Made by a program: the position numbers and the translations under genes
The notes under the pieces: generated by a model
Seen by the model: the letters and a program-made list of their open reading frames with translations, nothing else
The model's database searches: none
What the model was told of the DNA's origin: nothing
Shown: positions 39,641 through 47,500 of the stretch, in pieces
Numbering within the stretch: position 1 is the stretch's first letter
How the letters are laid out: each line of letters begins with the position of its first letter
Source of the DNA: Chrysomallon squamiferum
Lineage: Eukaryota; Mollusca; Gastropoda; Neomphalida; Peltospiridae
Length of the DNA stretch: 47,500 nt
NCBI GenBank assembly: GCA_012295275.1
Contig: CM022676.1
Span: forward strand, 10,333,586-10,381,085
Reading direction: 5' to 3'

Positions 39641-41455
39641 TTTCCCATTACTGTTATCGTTCGTTCTTTTACTCATATTTTTCTTTATATTTTTATTTTT
39701 TATTTTCTCCCAAAAGACAACAACAACAACCATGATAATCATCATCATCATCATTACCATCGTCGTTGTCGTCATCATCCACCACAAAGAACAAGAGCAA
39801 GCGTACAGTAAACGTGATGCTGTTAGTCAGGTCGCGTTTCACGTGCATAGAACAACGACTGTACGTCACAGAGAAAATGACGTATATTCACGTAATTTGA
39901 TAGTCGTTCAAGCTCGTGTGTCGTTCATGAATATTTATCAAATCACCGTCTGTAAATGTATGTACTTGTGTATCTCTGTCTTTCTCTCTGTCTATGTATC
40001 TGTCTAGCTGTCTGTCTGTCTGTTTATCACTGTGTCTGTGCATCTATCATTTCATCTGTTCGTGCGTCCATATATCTGTCTGTCTGTCTGTTTTTCTTTA
40101 ATTTATTTTCTTGTTCGTTTTATTCTCTTTTTTTCTGTGTATCTAACATGTTTATTTTTCTATCTGTTCCTTTTTATTTTTCTTCTTCTTCTTTCAAACA
40201 TGTCAAAGACTGATATCGTAAAAAGAATTAAAAACAAAAAAGAAAAAGAAAAGAAAGGAAATAAAACAAAAAAAAACAAAACAAACACGAGAAACGGTTA
40301 GGAAAGACAATATTTACACAACTGTCGCGCATTTGTCACGTCTAACATTTCATCCGTCTAAAAACATTTTATTATTATTATTGTTATTCTTAAGAATTAC
40401 TGTACGAAGGAAACTGGGTCAAATACTCATTTAACTTTGACCTTTGCGTTTGACAGGATTCCCGCCAATCAGTCAGCAGACACAACCTTAGTCAAACATC
40501 CGGTTGTACTATTCACTGCTTCCGGACATTAAACAATTTAAAAAATCAATAGCGCCTTAATACGACAGGTGCTTATCATTCGAGGACACGCCCACTGTTC
40601 CGCCCCGCCCAAGTACTTAAATTTTGTTGTTGTAGTTGTTATTATTATTAAATTTCAATATTTCTATATTTTTGTGTCTGTCTTTGATACGCACATACAT
40701 ACGTATATTAAAAAGTTTGATTACCTTATTGTTCTTATATATAATAAAAAAAAAATCGTTAATAGTAATAATACTAATATTCAACATAAAAAAAAAAAAA
40801 AAAAAAAAAAATCGTTAACAGTAATATTGAACTAAGAATTTTTTTTTTTTTTTTTTATAATAATAAATCATTTATCTTAAAATAAATATGTATAAATTTT
40901 ACGAGAATCGATAGGAATCCCTTTTCGAATTTTATTTCCTAAATGACATTTTATAATTTGCATCAGCAGATACTTACTTCGTTTATCAATTTAATCTGTT
41001 AAATGCACTGTTAAAGTAGGCACACTGAAATAAAAATTAACGCAACCAATTTGACGAACATGTTTCTATAGTAACCAGGAATGCAGTCGTTAGGGTCCTG
41101 TTGTTTTATGCAAAATTTATTTATTTTGGATAAACTTTTGCAGTTATTCTGGCGTTTTATTGGGGATATAATCCGAATCGGTAGTTATGTAAAGGGGAAA
41201 AAAAAAAAAAAAAATTGTAATGATGCATTCAGTTTCTTGAAACGTCTATAATATTACCGTAGTTACTGACGTATAAGTCACAACAGCAGTTGGAAATTGA
41301 TACAAAATTCATTTAATGAATATATATAACGGTGTATGTTTTCATTTTTTCATTTTTTTTTTAAACTTTATACATTTACACATAAATTAAAACCTGATAC
41401 ATTGGATATATATGTATATATACACTTAAAATATATAAATTCAAATATTCTTCTT
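39641..41455. other. Divergent intergenic region upstream of the SLC1 gene
   Basis: 39810-39930 holds paired CRE halves TACGTCA and TGACGTA about 18 bp apart. 39970-40200 is T-rich with GTCT words. Poly-A and poly-T runs lie at 40789-40811 and 40839-40856. The rest is unremarkable. Confidence 0.5.
40440..40620. promoter_or_regulatory. Candidate promoter with CCAAT and GC boxes
   Basis: GCCAATCAG (CCAAT at 40465-40469), GGACACGCCCAC at 40584-40595 and the GC box CCGCCCCGCCC at 40600-40610 lie within 150 bp. It could drive a non-coding first exon of the SLC1 gene, about 2 kb upstream of its ATG. Orientation is not proven. Confidence 0.4.
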
Positions 41456-41667
41456 CTTATTATTATTACAAACACAGCTATTACTACTGTTATTACTATT
41501 GTTGTTTCTGCTGCTGCTGCTGCTACTACTACTACTACGTCCACTAATACTACTAATAATAATACTACAATTTCTACTATTTCTTCCACTACTAGTGGTA
41601 TTATTGTTATTATTATTATCATCATCATCGCTATTACTGCAACTACTACTACTACACGTACTACTGC

Positions 41668-41717
<50 letters not shown>

Positions 41718-41725
41718 CTGACTAA
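41456..41725. repeat. (ATT/ACT)n imperfect trinucleotide tract
   Basis: TTA and ACT units with CTG and ATC interruptions. Frames are open on both strands without family content. Confidence 0.8.
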
Positions 41726-41827
41726 ATCGTTATTATTATTTATGATTATATCACGTTTGCAAAATAAACTCAAAATTCTTACCCTTCATGAAAAGGTCGC
41801 TTTTTTTATGTTATGTTTGATTGTTTG

Positions 41828-41835
41828 TGACGTCA
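41828..41835. promoter_or_regulatory. Perfect cAMP-response element upstream of SLC1
   Basis: TGACGTCA, about 700 bp upstream of the transporter ATG. The same octamer occurs four times in its first intron. Confidence 0.5.
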
Positions 41836-41986
41836 TACATTTTTAACGTTTCTCAGTGAAAGTTGTACTAATTATGACCTCGATCTAGAAACGGTGGGTT
41901 TATGAGTTAGTGACTTTGTTTTTAATAGCACGCCACACAAAAATTAAATATTTAAATTCACAGACAGAAAAAAAAAAAAGGTAAAA

Positions 41987-42017
<31 letters not shown>

Positions 42018-42218
42018 AAAAATAAAAATGGTGTGAATTTTTATTCAGGAATGTAAAATAAGAAAGAAAAAAAGAAACTTGACTTCTGTAGAATTGAAAT
42101 TTCTAGAAAAACTGAAAAAAAAAAAGAAAAAAGAAAAGAATACTGGTGTTGTTGTTGTTGTTGCTGACAAACCTTTAACGACGTTACTGACTACCATTAA
42201 CAGTACAACTGTATTCAT

Positions 42219-42535
42219 TTGAACTGCTCGACCATGAAATCACGTGACCGTGACGCTGATGCAGGACAGTCCGCAGCACTGGCGACATTACTGCACTGCG
42301 CACGTGAGGCGCAGCGATCAGCAGAATTTTGTTCATTAAAGTTTAGAAACTGTAACGGAGCAGTTCAAGAAACGGGAAAAAAAGTAATATTTTCAAAAAA
42401 AAAAAAGAGAAGAAAAATCAAAAAGTTATTTGCAATAAGCAGAGAGCGGCGGGCGAAGTTTTCAAAAATCAACAAAATTATCAACAGGAAATATCACCAG
42501 AATATCACCACGCAATATCAACACGTTACGTTACC
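42219..42535 (+). promoter_or_regulatory. Probable SLC1 promoter-proximal region or 5' UTR
   Basis: The sequence becomes GC- and CpG-richer here. Two CACGTG E-boxes lie at 42241-42246 (inside TCACGTGAC) and 42301-42306. An upstream frame opening at 42219 overlaps the main ATG. The transcription start is not resolved. Confidence 0.4.
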
Positions 42536-42794
42536 ATGGAGTCTGCACACGAACCCGTGAACGAGAATGAGATTTCGGGGATGCTGGAAAGCAACAGTTC
42601 CAGAACGGGAGAAAACGAACTTTTGCCCGTTCCTGACGCCGGGGTTAGACGCAGAGACAAACGCGGGATTATCTGCGGCTGGATTAGAGATAATCTCTTA
42701 CTCGTTCTGAGTCTGTGTGGGGCGGTGGCCGGATTTACCCTCGGGTTTCTTCTCAGATTAGCCAAACCTTCCGAAGACGCCATAATATGGACTG
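42536..42794 (+). CDS. SLC1 transporter exon 1: cytoplasmic N-terminus and TM1
   Basis: The ATG at 42536 has a good context (TTACCATGG) and opens MESAHEPVNENEISGMLESN. The reading frame goes through a basic RRRDKRG stretch into TM1 and ends as W-T-(G) in phase 1 at donor GTACGT. The region is markedly GC- and CpG-richer than its surroundings. The downstream Met16 is a less likely start. Confidence 0.9.
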
Positions 42795-42816
42795 GTACGT
42801 AGTTAATTAAATAAGT

Positions 42817-42908
<92 letters not shown>

Positions 42909-42918
42909 TTACTACTAC

Positions 42919-42953
<35 letters not shown>

Positions 42954-43395
42954 ATACTACTTCTACTACTTCTGCTTTTGATACTACTACTACTAATGGT
43001 ACTACTACTATTACTACTACTTCTGCTTTTGATACTACTACTACTACTAAGGTTACTGTTACTACTACTACTTCTACTACTGCTTCTACTACTACTAATC
43101 ACTAGAATTATAATTATTACTATTACACTATTACCATTAATACAACTGTACAACTAGTACTACTACTACTTCTGCTTTTCGTGCTATTGCTACTAATGTT
43201 ACTGTTACTACTACTACTACTACTACTGCCAGGTATGGCAGTAACTAGACTCTTTTTGAAATGAGGCAAAAACACTTAATCGCCAAAACAATTTGAAGCT
43301 CCGACTTAAAAGATACAAAATCATCGATTCTAGCCATTTATATTATATATATATATATATTTTTATTTTATTTTTTGAAAAATAATCTTTGTATG

Positions 43396-43444
<49 letters not shown>

Positions 43445-46400
43445 CCATGCATCCATCCATCCATAGATACATTAATATGCACTACACATACTGTTAACAT
43501 TAATTAGTGGTTTTTATTTTGTGTACGTACAATTAATGCTATTTATGGCTTGAGAAGAATCCGGTCTACTGCATTTTTATATATATAAAAAAACGTTTTG
43601 CATTAAACAGCCGCAAGGACAAGCTACAGACACATTAATTAATTGTAATGTTTAGACCGCATTCAGAATATTCTTCAAACCATACCATATGCGCACCTAT
43701 TACCGTTCACTTCTGAATACAGCCGCATAATTTGATAATTATCGTTTGTCACGTGTTTGTTATATGTGTTTGTATTATGTATGTATGTATATATAAGTTG
43801 TTATATGTATTGTATTATGTATGTGTCTATATATATGTTGTTATGTGTGTGTATTATGTATGTATATATATATATATATATATATGTTGTTATATGTGTG
43901 TATTATGTATGTGTATATATATATATACGTTGTTATATGTGTGTATTATGTATGTGTGTGTATATATATATATACGTTGTTATATGTGTGTATTATGTAT
44001 GTGTGTGTATATATATATATACGTTGTTATATGTGTGTATTATGTATGTGTATATATATATATATATGTTGTTATATGTGTGTATTATGTATGTGTGTAT
44101 ATATATGTTGTTATATGTGTGTATTATGTATGTGTGTATATATATGTTGTTATATGTGTGTATTATGTATGTGTGTATATATATATATATGTTGTTATAT
44201 GTGTGTATTATGTATGTGTGTGTATATATATATATACGTTGTTATATGTGTGTATTATGTATGTGTGTATATATATGTTTGTTATATGTGTATATTATGT
44301 ATGTGTGTATTATATATATGTTGTTATATGTGTATATTATGTATGTGTGTATATATATATATATGTTGTTATATGTGTGTATTATGTATGTGTGTGTATA
44401 TATCTATATGTTGTTATATGTGTGTATTATGTATGTGTGTATATATATATATGTTGTTATATGTATTGTATTATGTATGTGTGTATATATATATATATGT
44501 TGTTATATGTGTATATTATGTATGAAGTTGTGTATCAGTTATACAGTGCGAACTGATTTACTTCCGTCTTTTGGATCATACAGTTGATATTCTTTAGTGT
44601 TTTCAAGTACAGCTTCATTGTTTCAATTTCCGATTGCGGCTGTTGGCATGACGTCATAGTTTTGTGGGCATGACGTCATAGTGAAGTGGGCATGACGTCA
44701 TAGTGAAGTGGGCATGACGTCATAGTGAAGTGGGCAACGCCGTTAACGCTGACGAACGACGTCGTCGTTCAGATGGTGGCCCGAGAACAACGACAGGACA
44801 GGAGAACAGGATGAACTCGAAAAGTCAAAGTGAAAAATAAAAACCCGAAACCAGCGCTGACCTCTGACCTCCCCCCCCGTCTGCACAAATCTGGGACATG
44901 GGTTACCCCGAGCATCCTGACTTTATCTGTGCCGGAGAACAGCTCAGACGGACATCTGGACGGATGTCGCTGGTTCTGTGTCAGAGATAAAGTCTCTGTC
45001 GTGTTTGTTTTGTTGTTTTTCTTTCGCTAATCTTTACGGTTGGCAACGATTCCGGCTTGTATAGTCATTTCACAGTAGTTTTGGCTTCACGTTCCTTTCG
45101 ACGAACTGGCCGTTTTCGAGTTCACTGGCATCATAAAAAAAATGTACCTTTGAGTCGTACGTATGAACGTACACGTACAGCACTAGAACAAATCCAAGAC
45201 CCCTATCATAAAACAACCGACTGAAATCGTCCGGACCTGTTTTGAATCGTGACCTAAATTTTAGTGACGTAACGATCAGCTGATTAACACGTGACAGCGT
45301 TTCGGTGCAACGAACGCATGAGCGTCGGTTTGTGTGTCAGTATCTATATCTATCTGCCTATGTATCAATCACGCACAAACACGCGCACAAACAAACACAC
45401 ACACACATTTATGTATTTATTTATTTTGTAGGTTTACCGGGAGAAATTTACATGCGAATGTTGAAAGCGACAATTCTTCCTTTAATTGTCAGCAGTGTCA
45501 TATCAGGTAAAACTTTTCCACAAATTGTTAAATAATGATTAGTAATAATGAGTAATAAACCTTTTTTTTTTTTTTGCATAAATTGTAAAATAGTTATTAG
45601 CATTATTATAGCAGGTACACTTTAAATAAACAATCAAAACATGATGAAGAAGTGTAAGTGTTTTACATTTTACTTTTTTTTTTACACAAATTGTTACAAA
45701 ATTATGTCACATTCTAATTTGACTTTTACACAAATATGTAATATTCTAATCTGACTTTTACACAAATACGTAACAATCTAATTTGAATTTTACACAAATA
45801 CGTAACATTCTAATTTCAATTTTATTTTAACATTCTAATTTGACAAAACACGTAACATTCTAATTTGACTTTTACACAAATATGTAACATCCTAATTTGA
45901 ATTTTACACAAAAACGTAACATTCTAATTAGAATTTTACACAAATACGTAACATTCTAATTTTTTTTTTTTTTTTTTTTGCACAAAAACGTAACATTCTA
46001 ATTAGAATTTTACACAAAAATGTAATAATTGATTTTAATTCAGGTTCTGCTTCTCTGAACCCTAAATCGAGCGGCAGGATCGGTGGCGTTGCGCTCGCAT
46101 ACATCGTCATCACCAACGCCACCGGCGTCCTCTGTGCTCTCATCTTAGGGGTGATAATTCAGCCAGGTCAGTGAAAAAAAAAAACTACTGTAATGTCGTA
46201 AACATTTATAAAATAGCTACAACAACAACGACGACGACGACCACAACAACAACAATAACAACTACAACAGCAACGATCACAACAACAAAAACAACGACTG
46301 CAACAACTAAACATAAGCAACAACTACTACTATTACCATTACTATTACTATTTTTAATAATACCAAAATACTTCTACTATTACCACTATTGTAACTGCTA

Positions 46401-46728
46401 CTGCTGTTGCTGCCTCTGCTACTACTACTTCTATTACTACTACTACTACTACTATTACTATCACTAATACTACTAATACTGTTTCTAATATTACTACTAT
46501 CACTGTTAAAAACTGTTGTAATTTCATAAACATATATAAAATAACTACAACAACGACAAAAACAAAAAATAGTAGTAACTACTACCATTAATAATACTAC
46601 TAGAATACTACCATACTATTGCTTCTCCAACCATATTCGTGTTCAATCATTACAGGGATGGTGCATATTAAAACCACTACTTGTACAAATGCAATTACTC
46701 TCTCTCTCTCTCTCTCTCTCTCTACTCT

Positions 46729-46775
<47 letters not shown>

Positions 46776-46984
46776 TACTGTCTATATTTATACTCTCTCT
46801 CTCTCACAACATACACACACAACATACACACAACGTATATATATATATATATATATTAATAATTATTTTTCTGGTTTTGTAACTGATGTTTTTCTGTAGG
46901 TAGCGGGCAGGTGGTTGTGGTGAAGGGGTCTGAACCCAACACTCAGAATTTAGAAACTCAGGACATCTTCGTCGACTTAATTAG
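42536..46984 (+). CDS. SLC1 family Na+-coupled (excitatory) amino acid transporter, N-terminal exons 1-4, partial
   Basis: Exons 42536-42794, 45432-45506, 46044-46166 and 46900-46984 join in frame and encode residues 1 to 181; the reading frame runs off through a GTATGT donor at 46985. After a 50-residue acidic-polar N-terminus comes membrane helix 1 (about 53-74, LLLVLSLCGAVAGFTLGFLL), then the family hallmark PGEIYMRMLK (89-98) with ILPLIVSSVISG (101-112), SGRIGG (121-126), a third helix (about 127-151) and the DLIR that precedes the glycosylated loop. The family forms trimers in the plasma membrane and imports glutamate, aspartate or neutral amino acids with Na+ and H+. The part that decides substrate (HP1, NMDGT, TM8, HP2) lies beyond the window, so EAAT versus ASCT cannot be told. 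EAAT-like is the best guess. Confidence 0.93.
42816..43230. repeat. (ACT)n microsatellite in SLC1 intron 1
   Basis: A nearly pure ACT array runs 42820-42905 and then with TTA/TCT/GCT interruptions to 43230. It starts about 25 bp after the exon 1 donor. The minus-strand poly-Ser frame is a by-product. Confidence 0.9.
43231..43754. other. SLC1 intron 1, AT-rich with TA/GT arrays
   Basis: (TA)n and (GT)n lie at 43342-43445, then four CCAT units at 43448-43463. The remainder is unique and unrecognised. Confidence 0.6.
43755..44530. repeat. TATA/TGTG minisatellite without stop codons, SLC1 intron 1
   Basis: Units of roughly 40-60 bp each contain GTTGTTATATGTGTGTATTA followed by TGTATGTG and a TA run of variable length. 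About 16 units are seen. No TAA, TAG or TGA occurs in the plus-strand units, so all three forward frames stay open for more than 230 codons. Confidence 0.9.
44642..44736. promoter_or_regulatory. Tandem array of four perfect CREs (22-bp period) in SLC1 intron 1
   Basis: TGACGTCA occurs at 44649-44656, 44671-44678, 44693-44700 and 44715-44722, exactly 22 bp apart, within units reading GGGCATGACGTCATAGTG. TGACGTCA is the CREB/ATF palindrome. The surrounding 44740-44780 continues with GACGTCGTCGTTC-type words. Confidence 0.7.
44737..45431. other. SLC1 intron 1, balanced unique sequence
   Basis: 44740-45310 has near-balanced composition and many CpGs, unlike ordinary introns in this window. A 66-codon plus-strand frame at 44830-45030 has no family features. 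CACGTGAC lies near 45290. The region could be an intronic enhancer. Confidence 0.4.
45432..45506 (+). CDS. SLC1 transporter exon 2: signature segment, TM2 start
   Basis: This 75-nt exon has acceptor TTTATTTATTTTGTAG and donor GTAAAA and is phase 1 to phase 1. It encodes LPGEIYMRMLKATILPLIVS and onward to Gly112, the first signature of the sodium:dicarboxylate symporter family. Most family members have L/F, M and M/L where this protein has Tyr93, Ala99 and Thr100. Confidence 0.94.
45700..46030. repeat. 32-bp tandem repeat in SLC1 intron 2
   Basis: About ten units of TTTTACACAAATACGTAACA followed by TTCTAATTTGA or a variant; one unit is interrupted by a poly-T at 45961-45979. The array stops about 15-20 bp before the exon 3 acceptor. 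Confidence 0.85.
46044..46166 (+). CDS. SLC1 transporter exon 3: TM2-TM3
   Basis: This 123-nt exon has acceptor TTGATTTTAATTCAG and donor GTCAGT and is phase 1 to phase 1. It encodes SASLNPKSSGRIGGVALAYI through VIIQP, residues 112-153. The SLNPKSSGRIGG loop and the ALAY helix start are standard in SLC1 proteins. A 32-bp tandem repeat ends only about 20 bases before the acceptor. Confidence 0.94.
46167..46899. repeat. SLC1 intron 3: AAC/ACT tracts and (CT)n
   Basis: AAC/ACG-type trinucleotides occupy 46215-46320, ACT-type 46322-46500, (CT)n 46697-46775 with a few breaks, then CA and TA runs to 46856. Confidence 0.8.
46900..46984 (+). CDS. SLC1 transporter exon 4: extracellular loop into DLIR
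   Basis: This 85-nt exon has acceptor TGATGTTTTTCTGTAG and donor GTATGT and goes from phase 1 to phase 2. It encodes SGQVVVVKGSEPNTQNLETQ followed by DIFVDLIR. The last codon (AG plus one base of the next exon) is Arg or Ser; Arg fits the family DLIRN motif. The next exon is outside the window. Confidence 0.9.

Positions 46985-47500
<516 letters not shown>

Noticed and set aside
42526-42783. 85-codon minus-strand frame
   Set aside because: Antisense shadow of SLC1 exon 1.
43732-44587. Three overlapping plus-strand frames of 234-276 codons rich in Tyr, Cys, Val and Ile
   Set aside because: They are the three readings of one TATA/TGTG minisatellite inside a transporter intron; no domain, no codon bias, no splice context.
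44830-45030. 66-codon plus-strand frame in SLC1 intron 1
   Set aside because: Balanced composition makes it tempting, but SLC1 exons 1 and 2 join perfectly without it and no homology is recognised.

Overview
This is eukaryotic genomic DNA: AT-rich, dense in microsatellites and minisatellites, with short exons bounded by GT/AG splice sites. A mollusc is the most likely source. That rests on the extreme load of (GA)n, (GT)n, (TATG)n, (ACT)n and (AAT)n arrays, a cluster of GTTGTCTCCCTTT-like motifs that I recall as frequent in mollusc genomes, and the two gene families present. No sequence search was possible, so the species is not assigned. No prokaryotic genes, rRNA, tRNA, CRISPR array or intact transposon was recognised.

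Two genes can be read with confidence and stand head to head. On the minus strand, nine coding exons (35256 down to 8100) join in one frame to give a 500-residue type I membrane protein: signal peptide, three immunoglobulin domains, a Thr-rich stalk, one transmembrane helix, and a tail ending in an ITIM (LAYADL) and an ITSM-type motif (TDYAHV). This is the layout of vertebrate paired-motif inhibitory immune receptors. A 22-nt microexon sits between the membrane exon and the signalling exons. By my translation, skipping it places a stop five codons later and removes every tail tyrosine beyond the membrane. On the plus strand, from 42536 to the right edge, lie the first four coding exons of an SLC1 family Na+-coupled amino acid transporter (EAAT-like); the gene continues outside the window.

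Layout: 1-7694 is intergenic AT-rich DNA with one orphan exon-like segment resembling the start of a Ly6/uPAR domain (504-549), a palindrome-bearing degenerate repeat and the TCTCCCTTT cluster. 7695-8099 is the probable 3' UTR or flank of the Ig receptor, holding a 31-bp array of CAGCTG E-boxes with an inverted copy. 8100-16485 holds eight of its coding exons, with a 1.7-kb 23-bp minisatellite in intron 3 that is organised into a 92-bp higher-order repeat and runs up to a splice donor. 16486-35198 is an 18.7-kb first intron full of tandem repeats. 35257-42535 is the shared divergent intergenic region with CpG-rich blocks and candidate promoters. 42536-47500 is the transporter; its first intron carries a stop-free minisatellite and four perfect cAMP-response elements spaced exactly 22 bp apart.

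The two genes need not work together. The receptor would act at the surface of a hemocyte or other cell as a phosphotyrosine-dependent inhibitory or adhesion molecule. The transporter would take up glutamate or a related amino acid. Their shared intergenic region is the only direct link seen.
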